This document shows positions 15,401 through 23,549 of a stretch of DNA of 64,000 bases, piece after piece. The stretch lies in the NCBI RefSeq assembly GCF_014898815.1, contig NW_026515513.1, positions 930,001 to 994,000 of the forward strand, read 5' to 3'. How positions within the stretch are numbered: position 1 is the first letter of the stretch; every line of letters begins with the position of its first letter. The notes below the pieces were generated by a model. The model worked only from the letters and a program-made list of their open reading frames with translations. It was not told the origin of the DNA and searched no databases. The translations under genes and the position numbers were made by a program. The stretch comes from Panonychus citri (Eukaryota; Arthropoda; Arachnida; Trombidiformes; Tetranychidae).

Positions 15401-16764
15401 AGGAAAAGGTTAAAACGTAACATGTAAATAATATAACAATAATATGGATACATGTAGTGAGAGAGCACAGGAATTGCTGAAAAAGAGGATGAAGGTGTTA
15501 TAAAACAGGGAAACAATAATGAGAGTTTTCTGTAAAGGAAATGTCTATTCCGGATAAACCAAGTTAGGAGAGAAGCTTAAAAACTACCAATAGTAGCAAC
15601 AGGTAGAAAGATTTGAAAGAAAAAAGCAAGAGAGATAATGATTATCAAAGTTATGATTCAATGTTTATAATTGAATGACAGTTAATCTACTCTAATGTAA
15701 TTAGAATCATTTGCTCCTTTGACAGTTATAAATCCGGAGGTACACCTGAGATGATGCAAGAGAAATAGATGGAGAGAGATAGAAATTTTGAATCTCTCTT
15801 TATCTCTCTTTCTCTTTTCCTCTTCCAGTATTTGAATGTTTTTCTTTTCATTGAACTTTTCAGGCTCACCTTTACAATCCAATCTGTGTTAGCATAAGCC
15901 ATGATGAATCTTTCTTCCCAGAAGAAAACTGAATCCCAACGTTTGATCATCTCAAATTTACTAAGTAGCTTCATGGCGTAAACCTTTTTGCTTGCTTTAT
16001 GGCGGACTAATTGTACCTCTCCAAAGGCACCTCTACCAATAGTTTTTATCACAGAGTAATCATCAGGTTTCATACGACAATTTTCAATTTTACTTGAGGC
16101 TTTTTCATCTATTGAACAACAACAAAAAAGAAGAGAAATACAAATATGTTAGTTAAAATAGAAGAAGGAGAATAAAAGAGTAAAAAGTTTGTTCTAATTG
16201 AAAATCTAATAGACTTGTGGGAGAGATAATTATCAGGCGAAACAGATTTAAAGTTGACAGATTTATATGTTACTAAATAATTTAAATAGTGACACTATGA
16301 TGATGAGGTAAAGTGATTATATTATTGATCTTGTGTTGTTGTGAAAGGTTAATGAGATATTGACCAGACACTAACACACTTTTCAAGATGATGATGTTGA
16401 TAGAAAGATGATCACCATATATACATCATCAGAATATTTGAAGAAATGATTTGCAAAAGTTAACCAGCCATGAATGAAGATCCTTGATAAGGGAGAAAGA
16501 TAGAAGATGGAGAGAGAAAGAGAGAGAGAGAGAGAAACTTACATCTTGAAAGGAAACCTTCAATATTTTTGAGCCTTTTGAGTGCTGGTTGGTCACAATC
16601 GGTGACAACTGCTTGGACACAATCCTAATTAAAGGTAAAAAGAGAGATACAAAATTATACATTAGACATAAGGTTAGTTGTAAGAAAAGAACAGGAAAGG
16701 GAAAGATGAGCTAAGGAAAGACAAAGAGAAAGAGACAGAAATGAGATAGAAAAGAGAATAAGAG

Positions 16765-16795
<31 letters not shown>

Positions 16796-16945
16796 GGTTT
16801 AAGCTGAGAAATATAAAAGTTGATTTTTTTTCTCTTCTTTTCTTACCAATAGTCCATCGACATTTAGCTCAGATCTTATGTTTAATAAACAATCTTCAAG
16901 CTTTGTTAGTCGTTCTTTTCTGTTATCGTCAATCACGGAATCCAT
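4970..16945 (-). CDS. ROCK: Rho-associated coiled-coil protein kinase (ROCK), 19 exons, complete
   Basis: Ser/Thr kinase of the AGC family activated by RhoA-GTP; it phosphorylates myosin light chain, its phosphatase subunit and LIM kinase. Exons (minus strand): 16945-16847, 16624-16543, 16108-15870, 15286-14650, 14560-14358, 14121-14033, 11264-11147, 11007-10611, 10515-10409, 10326-10206, 10094-9596, 9192-8954, 7929-7838, 7631-7497, 6915-6521, 6414-6336, 6237-6169, 5480-5345, 5151-4970. Phases agree at every junction, giving 3918 bases, about 1305 residues (human ROCK1 has 1354). Visible: ATP loop GRGAFGEV, catalytic HRDIKPDN, DFG (ADFGACMR), the hydrophobic motif FVGFTYSS, a long coiled coil over exons 6-14, and a split PH domain (GWLSIPNKQNIKRYGWRKQY onward) with an inserted C1 zinc finger (CEVCPKPLWH, CRRC). 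The C-terminus is short, ending shortly after the PH domain. A LINE lies immediately upstream. Confidence 0.95.
12378..12436. repeat. (GA)n microsatellite in ROCK intron 6
   Basis: About 59 bases of pure GA, the longest dinucleotide tract in the window. It lies in the 2.8 kb ROCK intron between the exons ending at 14033 and starting at 11264. This is the longest ROCK intron and no exon was found in it. Confidence 0.95.
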
Positions 16946-17069
16946 TTTACTATTTAACAATTAACACTAACAAATAGTTAATCTACAAAAGTGTTCACGT
17001 TTTTTGATTGTTGACTGTTTGATCAACAACAAGGATTGTAGTTACTAATCCAGCCACACACCTTGCGTG

Positions 17070-19223
17070 TTAGGTTATGGTTTCCCAAATATCGATTAAG
17101 TTGGATAATAAATCGATTGCAACCAGATTTTTCTTTTGTAGATTGAAATCGATTCTTCGAGTGAAGATCTCCCAATCAGGACATTCCATGAGTAAATGAT
17201 GAGTATGATCTCCAATGAAGTTACAATCACACTTAATTTTGTTATGTATTATGTTTATCATTTTGATTATATTATGTATCTTTTCCGGATAGTATTTAAA
17301 AGCTAAATTAGGGTTTCTAAACCATATCTTGAACATCATTGGTGCATATTTCTTATACAATTTAGTTTCCATTTTCTTGATTAGCTTCTTAATCATTGTT
17401 TTGATTTCTATTTTCTTCGTTAATTGTTGCTTGATTGTCATTTCTTGAATTAATTCATTACATCTAATCATTTCAATTCTTTTAATTTCTATTCCTGAAT
17501 ATTTATTATTAACAATTTTACTATTTTTATCAATATGAATTTTCTTGATATTAAAGTTGTGTTGTATATGTTTTATGGTTGCATCTATCTTATCATTTAA
17601 TTTTGATGTTTCTATTTTATAATGTAAGTGTTTATTATCAAAAATTATGCATATATTACCACTTATTGTCTCTACTAGTATTAATTCAATTGTTGGTTTA
17701 TTTCTGATTTTTTCTCTAGGTATATAGTTTATCAAGTTAAGAATTGGAAAATCCACTGGATTACATTCATTTTTAACCAGATTAAATAGTAATTGAGATA
17801 AATATGATTCAATTGGATTAGTATTTCCTATTAATTTATCGAACCAATAGTTGATTGTATTACCTGTTACATAGGAGTTAATCTTCCTTCCAATGATAAT
17901 TAATTGTTCAATCTTACCTAACCAATTAATTTTTTGAAACCATGGTTTAACCCCTAAGGGTAACATCAGGTGAGATGTATAAGCTCCAATTATTGTTTTT
18001 CTATCCTTAATATCTAATGATTTAGTAATTTCTATTAATTTTTTATCTAATTTTTCTTTGCAGAGTTTTTTAATTATCGTAATTTTCATTGACATATCAT
18101 TTATATATATACCAAGAACTCTTTCTTCCTCTTTTACTATCAGGTAAGTTTTATTTACGTTTATCGAAAGATTAATCTCCTTCAATATTTCTTCAACGAA
18201 TTTCATTGGTGCTTCATGATTATAAAAGATGATGATATCGTCAGCGTAAGCGATCACTTCCATCTCATCTCTATTATTCATTTTGATTAGTGCATCATTT
18301 AATCCAATATTGAACAATATTGGTCCACATGATGAACCTTGAGGTACTCCTTTCTCGACAGGTAAAATCATTATTTCCTCATTTTTCCTAATTCTAACTT
18401 CTCTTTGAGTTAGAAATGATTTAATTAGATTATAAGTACTTTTATTCATAAATATCTTAATTTTTCTTAGTATTTGATTTCTATCAATGTTGTCAAAAGC
18501 TTTACTTACATCACATTTAATCATAAATTTATATTTATTTCTTAATTCGTTCATTCTAATCATAAAATCTAATCTATTTTTGTCTCCATACGCAAATTGT
18601 ATATTATTGTCTACCAGTAGATCCTTTTTCTTTGTTATTCTATTCATAATTATTAAGTCAATGTATTTCATTATAAATGATTGTGTGTAGACTGTTCTAA
18701 ATGTACCATCTCCTTTGGGAATTTGTGTTCCTCCACTTATTTTGAGGATGTTAGGTAAATTGCTCAATTCTAATACCTTTTTGATAACATTTATTACAAA
18801 TTGTTTATTTTTCTTCATGAAAAAACTCCAAGTGTTGATTGAAAAGTCATCAGCATTTCCTGAGGAGCTTTTGATATTCTTTTTAATTACTTTCTCAATT
18901 TCATCATCCTCAATATATCCTGGGTAATATTCAATAAGATTAATTGTTTCTTTAATTGGTCTTGTTATAACGAATTTTTTCTTATGATTTAAAGCTGTAA
19001 TTTTGCCTCTTTTCGTTAGTCTCGTTATCATTTCCCATAATGTTTCCTGATTTTGATTAGATTTGTTTCTATTTTTATTTATCTTTTTGTATCTAAAAGG
19101 TGATAAGTATATCATGTTGATATCTTTATGTAAGCTATTTGTATTCCTGAGTTTCTTGAAATTATATCTATAATTGTTAATAGTATTTTTCCTTCTCATT
19201 TTAAATAATATTTCAGCTCTCAT
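17070..19223 (-). CDS. LINE reverse transcriptase, C-terminal part of ORF2
   Basis: 717 residues from the first ATG after the TAG; same frame as the endonuclease, together 919 codons, a normal ORF2 length. RT motifs: FMIKCDVSKAFDNID (motif A, residues about 233-247), GVPQGSSCGPILFN (motif B, about 292-305), VIAYADDIIIF (motif C with the catalytic YADD, about 323-333) and LGIYIND. Near the end is a zinc finger CDCNFIGDHTHHLLMEC (about 665-685), typical of R1/Jockey ORF2. The catalytic residues are intact and the frame is free of stops. It ends 124 bases before the ROCK ATG on the same strand. Confidence 0.93.
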   Translation of the reverse strand: MRAEILFKMRRKNTINNYRYNFKKLRNTNSLHKDINMIYLSPFRYKKINKNRNKSNQNQETLWEMITRLTKRGKITALNHKKKFVITRPIKETINLIEYYPGYIEDDEIEKVIKKNIKSSSGNADDFSINTWSFFMKKNKQFVINVIKKVLELSNLPNILKISGGTQIPKGDGTFRTVYTQSFIMKYIDLIIMNRITKKKDLLVDNNIQFAYGDKNRLDFMIRMNELRNKYKFMIKCDVSKAFDNIDRNQILRKIKIFMNKSTYNLIKSFLTQREVRIRKNEEIMILPVEKGVPQGSSCGPILFNIGLNDALIKMNNRDEMEVIAYADDIIIFYNHEAPMKFVEEILKEINLSINVNKTYLIVKEEERVLGIYINDMSMKITIIKKLCKEKLDKKLIEITKSLDIKDRKTIIGAYTSHLMLPLGVKPWFQKINWLGKIEQLIIIGRKINSYVTGNTINYWFDKLIGNTNPIESYLSQLLFNLVKNECNPVDFPILNLINYIPREKIRNKPTIELILVETISGNICIIFDNKHLHYKIETSKLNDKIDATIKHIQHNFNIKKIHIDKNSKIVNNKYSGIEIKRIEMIRCNELIQEMTIKQQLTKKIEIKTMIKKLIKKMETKLYKKYAPMMFKIWFRNPNLAFKYYPEKIHNIIKMINIIHNKIKCDCNFIGDHTHHLLMECPDWEIFTRRIDFNLQKKNLVAIDLLSNLIDIWETIT

Positions 19224-19262
19224 GATCTTATGATCAGATAAGGTTAATTTCTTTCTTGTTTC

Positions 19263-19826
19263 CTATAGTTTGATGAATTTAATGTTCGTTAAAATTATAT
19301 CAATTGAATTATCTTCCCCTTTTAAATTAGGTCTAGTTATTAGATTTTTATCCATTATTGACAGGTAATTGTTTTCTTTTAGTTTCTTTTCTAACATTTG
19401 ATTTTTAAGTGAGTCTGGTCTCATCTTATTTGACCAGATTTCATTGTCACAATTAGCGTCACCCATTATTATTATATATTGATCAGTGAATCTTGAAATT
19501 GTTTCTATTAATTCTGAGTACCAATTTTTATCTTGGTCATATCTATAAGTAGCTACTAGGAAGAGTCTAAATTTTCTTATTTCTAAGTCAACAATTATTG
19601 AGCTTTTTCCAAGATTTTCAATTTGCTTAATTTTGATATCTTGACTGACTATTACCATTAATTTTTCATGAATTATTATGTTTCTGTTATTCAATATTTC
19701 TCTTTCTATTCTTCCTGGAGGTTCATTTAAAACAGTAATCATTGTATCATTTGTTTCTTCCCTTAGTATTTTCTTCATAGCTTTTTGATTTCTATTAATA
19801 TTCCATTGTGTCAATTTGATTTTCAT
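19263..19826 (-). CDS. LINE endonuclease (APE-type), N-terminal part of ORF2, ends at an in-frame TAG
   Basis: 187 residues. Starts MKIKLTQWNINRNQ, matching the first APE motif (QxNxN), which fixes the ATG. The metal-binding GDANCDNEIW and the SIDIILT motif near the end are present; the glutamate motif is weaker (VLNEPPG). The frame stops at TAG (19263-19265), but after the stop the same frame continues through 13 sense codons that include SDHK, the final APE motif (SDHxx), and then runs into the RT. So the endonuclease domain itself is split by the stop. This nickase would cut the target DNA to prime reverse transcription. Confidence 0.85.
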   Translation of the reverse strand: MKIKLTQWNINRNQKAMKKILREETNDTMITVLNEPPGRIEREILNNRNIIIHEKLMVIVSQDIKIKQIENLGKSSIIVDLEIRKFRLFLVATYRYDQDKNWYSELIETISRFTDQYIIIMGDANCDNEIWSNKMRPDSLKNQMLEKKLKENNYLSIMDKNLITRPNLKGEDNSIDIILTNIKFIKL

Positions 19827-20265
19827 TTTGATTAAGTTCTATTGAACAGTAGATATTATTGTTTTGTTGATTATTAGAAGATCTACTATCAACATATATT
19901 TGAATAATTTTCGGATTATTACCTAATCTAACTATTTGTTGAATTATTTCCTCTGCTGATTGTATGTTAATCTGTTCAATTTTAAGTTTTAGATTTATTC
20001 CTCCTTCAAATTCTACTCTTGCACCAGTTAATTCAATTAATTCAATTGTTTCTAATTGAATCAATTTCCTCGGTGAGATTCTGAATGTAATTTGATTTCT
20101 TATTGTATTGACTATCCTAATTTCTTGATTAAAGAAATTTTCAATTGTTCTATCAATTATTGATACATTGAAAATTATATTAATTGTTTTATTTCTCATC
20201 CAATTCTCATTATTTAGTTTTTCCCCAAATTCCATCTTAATTAAAAACAAATTAGATTGATTCAT
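19795..20265 (-). CDS. Unrecognised LINE-associated protein G
   Basis: 156 residues from the ATG at 20265. Hydrophobic strands alternate with short helices (TINIIFNVSIIDRTIENFF, IQIYVDSRSS), and the C-terminus is rich in N and Q. It may be another RRM-like RNA-binding domain, but this is only a guess from the pattern. Its last 32 bases overlap the start of the endonuclease frame, so the two could be translated in a coupled way. Confidence 0.6.
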   Translation of the reverse strand: MNQSNLFLIKMEFGEKLNNENWMRNKTINIIFNVSIIDRTIENFFNQEIRIVNTIRNQITFRISPRKLIQLETIELIELTGARVEFEGGINLKLKIEQINIQSAEEIIQQIVRLGNNPKIIQIYVDSRSSNNQQNNNIYCSIELNQNENQIDTMEY

Positions 20266-20716
20266 TACAGAAGCCAATTAATCCTATTCTATAGATACTT
20301 CTCTTAAGTTTATCAATTGTTCTTGCTTTTATTTTACAATCAGTAAAAAGTTTGAATTGATTTTTTATTATTCCTCTAACGAGAATAAAATTTTCTATCT
20401 CTTCAATTAAGATTTCGTTTATTTCAATATCTGATTCAATGTAGTAAATGTATTTTTTTGGAAAATAATAGGTAAAATTTTCTTTATCTAATTCAGTTAG
20501 AGTTTTGTATATATTATCTTCATTATTCAGAAATCCATATAAGACATTTTCATTCCTATGATTAATTCTCTGAAGGAAGGTAAATTTTTCATTAATTTCC
20601 TCTCGACTGAATGAATCAATTAGTGAATGTTTTGCGATAATAAGTAATTCTTTGTTTTTATCTAATTGGAAGTGAAAATTATCGTTTTTACCTGAATTTT
20701 TTGTTGAATTAATCAT
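20252..20716 (-). CDS. Unrecognised LINE-associated protein F
   Basis: 154 residues from the ATG that overlaps the upstream stop (ATGA). The frame is open further upstream but without ATG, so the overlapping ATG is the best start. Charged, with hydrophobic strands (KELLIIAKHSLIDSF, KYIYYIESDIEINEILIEEI, FILVRGIIKNQFKLF) and a basic patch near the end (KIKARTIDKLKRSIYRIGLI). No motif tells its function. It overlaps the next frame by 14 bases. Confidence 0.6.
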   Translation of the reverse strand: MINSTKNSGKNDNFHFQLDKNKELLIIAKHSLIDSFSREEINEKFTFLQRINHRNENVLYGFLNNEDNIYKTLTELDKENFTYYFPKKYIYYIESDIEINEILIEEIENFILVRGIIKNQFKLFTDCKIKARTIDKLKRSIYRIGLIGFCNESI

Positions 20717-21105
20717 AATATGATTTGAATATGTAATACGAGTCTTCTTGTTTCCTCCCAAATTTGAACAATTAAACAGTTGACACTTAAATTAAGATTT
20801 TCACAAAAATCAATCAGTTGATTAATGTTGTTTGCACTTCTATTAAAGTAAAGAACGTATTCTAGATTGAAATTAATCAGTTTGATTTCACAATTAAAAA
20901 AGTTGACGTATCTTATAATTTGTGTATCAGTCGAAGCTTGATTAATGTCAATCAACACATTATATTCATTATCTTCATAATTAAAATTGAAGAGATTTAA
21001 ACTGAAGTAATTATCAATGAATCTAATTCTTGATGAATCAAAGGAGATTAAAACATTAATTTGTTCAGTTGATGTATTTTTAATTTTCCAATAGATCAAT
21101 GTCAT
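20713..21105 (-). CDS. Unrecognised LINE-associated protein E
   Basis: 130 residues from ATG, rich in N, I, L and F, with no cysteine knuckle. Alternating hydrophobic segments (INVLISFDSSRIRFID, YNVLIDINQASTD, CEIKLINFNLEYVLYFN) suggest a mixed alpha/beta fold. Its TGA stop overlaps the ATG of the next frame as ATGA (20713-20716), the arrangement used for termination-reinitiation in some bicistronic LINE RNAs. I do not recognise the family. Confidence 0.6.
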   Translation of the reverse strand: MTLIYWKIKNTSTEQINVLISFDSSRIRFIDNYFSLNLFNFNYEDNEYNVLIDINQASTDTQIIRYVNFFNCEIKLINFNLEYVLYFNRSANNINQLIDFCENLNLSVNCLIVQIWEETRRLVLHIQIIL

Positions 21106-21260
21106 TTCACAATTGTAATGAACAGTTTAGATATTAATTTTGAACTGAAGTAAATTATTTACTTTGAGTAAAATAGTTATTGTTGAGTTTGTGATTGAGT
21201 ATGATGTGCTTGATCAAGCAACAGTAATTAAGAAAAAGATATAATTAATCATGTGATTAA

Positions 21261-22025
21261 TTAATTTTTGGCAATGTAAGTATGTATTATATAAACAACA
21301 TCATATTCAAAGTTGATCTTTGATATTGATTTATGGACTTTTTCTTTCAACAGTAAACATTTCTTTGATAATAGATCATGTCCGATAATGTTACATAAGG
21401 GACATTGTTTGATGGTGTTTATACAATAATGATATTTGTCTGTTGAATTGCAATAACCACATCTTCTTAATCGGCAGTCAAAATGTTTTTCCATTTGTTG
21501 ACATACGTGGCAAATGTTAACATCGATCTCATCTTGATATTGATGATAAACACCATGGAACTTAATTAATCCATTATTAATTAGCTTCCTATTTTCTTTA
21601 TCAAGTTCCAATGTTATTTGAGTGTCTATTGGAAAGTTCTCCATATCATCTTGTATTTTAATTATTTTTACATATGGAGATGTAAGATTATTTTCCTTTT
21701 TGATGGCCAAAGCGTCTTCATCTAACCGGCAATCTTTCTGTCTCAATTTATTTGTTTTGAATGAGATTGTTGGCTTTCTTTTCTTGGCTCTTTCAACTTT
21801 ATCCACTCCTTTGATGTTTTCAACTATCATTTTGAATTCGTGAGTATCTCTTTCTAATATAAACACCATTAAATCATTATTATTAAATTGGTAATCAATA
21901 ATTAATTTGCCAATCTTGAGTTGTTGTTTGATTATATTAATTATTTGCTGATTTGGTTTTGAGCACTTAATCACTAGACAATCACAAGTTAATGATTTAT
22001 CAATAATTAAATTGTTTTGATACAT
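21261..22025 (-). CDS. LINE Gag-like protein 3 (irregular zinc knuckles)
   Basis: 254 residues from ATG. The N-domain is like that of the neighbouring 71-residue frame. A basic linker follows (VERAKKRKPTISFKTNKLRQ, residues about 83-102), then the strand region (TQITLELDKENRKLINNGLI), which parallels ITIETNKETRKMIGERGGNL in Gag-like 2. The cysteine region is less regular: CHVCQQMEKHFDC, CGYC, CPLCNIIGHDLLSKKC. The sequence is diverged from Gag-like 1 and 2, yet the frame is fully open, which argues for retained coding function. A 155-base gap separates it from the next frame. Confidence 0.78.
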   Translation of the reverse strand: MYQNNLIIDKSLTCDCLVIKCSKPNQQIINIIKQQLKIGKLIIDYQFNNNDLMVFILERDTHEFKMIVENIKGVDKVERAKKRKPTISFKTNKLRQKDCRLDEDALAIKKENNLTSPYVKIIKIQDDMENFPIDTQITLELDKENRKLINNGLIKFHGVYHQYQDEIDVNICHVCQQMEKHFDCRLRRCGYCNSTDKYHYCINTIKQCPLCNIIGHDLLSKKCLLLKEKVHKSISKINFEYDVVYIIHTYIAKN

Positions 22026-22324
22026 ATTGAGATGTTAGATCTTAATTATTAACAAAGTGAATTAATTAATTATAAGATTGAATTTATCAATAAGGAAAAC
22101 AATTAGTTAAAGAAAAACAATAGATGAGAACAATTATCTAAGGTTGAGTTTGTTTACATTTAGGAAATTAGAAAAGAACATTTTTTATTCTATTTAAGGG
22201 GGTCATTATTTAATTACGTCTTCAGCTTGATAGCTAATTAATTTATTATTTGTTCTCTATTTTAATTGTATTTAATAATCAATTTATTAATTCATTATTC
22301 AAATTACAGTTACTGTTTTATCAA

Positions 22325-22540
22325 TTAGATGTTACAAAGATAAAGAAAATCTATTCCAATCAAGTTTGTTAGTATTATCTCCATTAAATCTTTGTCAACA
22401 TTTTCCACTATTAGAAGTATATTCTCCTGGTTAATACATTTGTTGATAATTTGATCACTAAATTTAAACTTATAGATTGTTTCCATTACCTTGTCCGGAA
22501 GTTGATCTAAAGAGCACTTAATGAAAATAACTGTTTTCAT
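22325..22540 (-). CDS. Small LINE protein: Gag N-domain alone
   Basis: 71 residues from ATG. It has the same spacing as the start of Gag-like 3: VIFIKCS against CLVIKCS, then a helix, a strand pair (ILLIVENVDKD against MVFILERDTHE) and a closing N-x-x-GID/GVD. I infer a free-standing copy of the Gag RRM-like N-domain without zinc knuckles. It could be a shortened paralogue that regulates particle assembly or a truncated remnant; the 300 bases after its stop show no continuation in another frame that I could recognise. Confidence 0.6.
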   Translation of the reverse strand: MKTVIFIKCSLDQLPDKVMETIYKFKFSDQIINKCINQENILLIVENVDKDLMEIILTNLIGIDFLYLCNI

Positions 22541-22686
22541 GATTAAGTCAATTTAATTATAATCTGTTGAAAATTACAAGAAATGGAAATTATTGATGTA
22601 AACAATGAAATGATTTGTTTTCATTTGTAGTTTCTCTTTTTTCTCAACAGGAAGTTAAAGTGAAACAAATAAAGCCAAGATGGCGC

Positions 22687-23445
22687 TTAAAATTGTCTTC
22701 TCTTCTCGAAAAAGATTGTATCATATTCAAATTCATTCATCATGATGCTTGTAGTGATTCGATCTTTATATTCCTTGCAGTCCCAATACCAGGCGCTATG
22801 ACCTTTGGTAAAGCAGCAAGGACATTTGTAATTGTCTATATCACCAATTATTGGACATTGAGTGTGTTTACCAGAACATAACGAGCATATTGTATCATTG
22901 GGACAGTAATTTTTTGTGTGTGAATAACTAAGGCATCTTGTGCAGAATTTAATTGTAAAATGATCAATTATTTCTACTTTCTTTCCATCAATTAGTAAGT
23001 TTCCACCTCTTTCTCCAATCATTTTCCTTGTTTCCTTGTTCGTTTCAATTGTAATATATTTATCTTTTTTGTATTTCTCAATTCTTTTAATTATCATCGA
23101 ATTGTTTTGAAAATTATTTTCAACCATTAATTGTTGTATGAAATCAGCTTTAATTTCACCTCTCATGATGAGTTTAATCATTGGTTTATTTAGTTCTTCC
23201 AATGGCATCACCTTAATCATTTCTTTTTTCACTTGTTCATATTTATCTTTTTCCACCTCAATCAGTATTAAGCCATTGTGTTGTTTCACATAAATTTCAC
23301 TAGTAATTAAGTTGATTTTACTCCTGATTTCCTTTATTTGTTGGTGAAAGTATACACTAGAATCTTTTTTGACAATTATAACTTTATTATTATTATTATT
23401 TTTGATTCTGATTCTAAAGGAATCAGCACAAATTAAAGTAAACAT
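22687..23445 (-). CDS. LINE Gag-like protein 2 (paralogue, three zinc knuckles)
   Basis: 252 residues from the ATG at 23445. The open frame extends upstream to about 23535 but only with a non-ATG start and a hydrophobic stretch, so that part is probably untranslated. The N-domain (KVIIVKKDSSVYFHQQIKEI, then NGLILIEVEKDKYEQV) matches the pattern of R1-group Gag N-domains, in which a GgvlIev strand follows the first helix. The knuckles are CTRCLSYSHTKNYC, CSLCSGKHTQC and CPCCFTKGHSAWYWDC. The end (MNEFEYDTIFFEKRRQF) resembles the end of Gag-like 3 (INFEYDVVYIIHTYIAKN), showing common descent. It lacks the long charged N-terminus of Gag-like 1. Confidence 0.82.
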   Translation of the reverse strand: MFTLICADSFRIRIKNNNNNKVIIVKKDSSVYFHQQIKEIRSKINLITSEIYVKQHNGLILIEVEKDKYEQVKKEMIKVMPLEELNKPMIKLIMRGEIKADFIQQLMVENNFQNNSMIIKRIEKYKKDKYITIETNKETRKMIGERGGNLLIDGKKVEIIDHFTIKFCTRCLSYSHTKNYCPNDTICSLCSGKHTQCPIIGDIDNYKCPCCFTKGHSAWYWDCKEYKDRITTSIMMNEFEYDTIFFEKRRQF

Positions 23446-23549
23446 TTTGGTAGAGAGAAGGTAATTTAAGATAATATATAGATGGAGTAAGAACAAGAAG
23501 AGAAAAGGAAAATACAATAAGGGCGGTAAGTTCAAATTCCAATTAATAT

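Noticed and set aside
16946..17069. LINE poly-A tail or target-site duplication
   Set aside because: Only a six-A run is present and no matching direct repeat could be identified at the other side.
17400..17850. Possible RNase H domain after the RT
   Set aside because: A region with pattern LVETISGNICIIFDNKH and IKKIHIDKNSK is faintly RNase H-like, but the catalytic acidic residues are not convincingly present.
20700..20761. Upstream start for LINE protein F
   Set aside because: The extra codons begin with TTG; the ATG overlapping the previous stop is the only ATG that fits.
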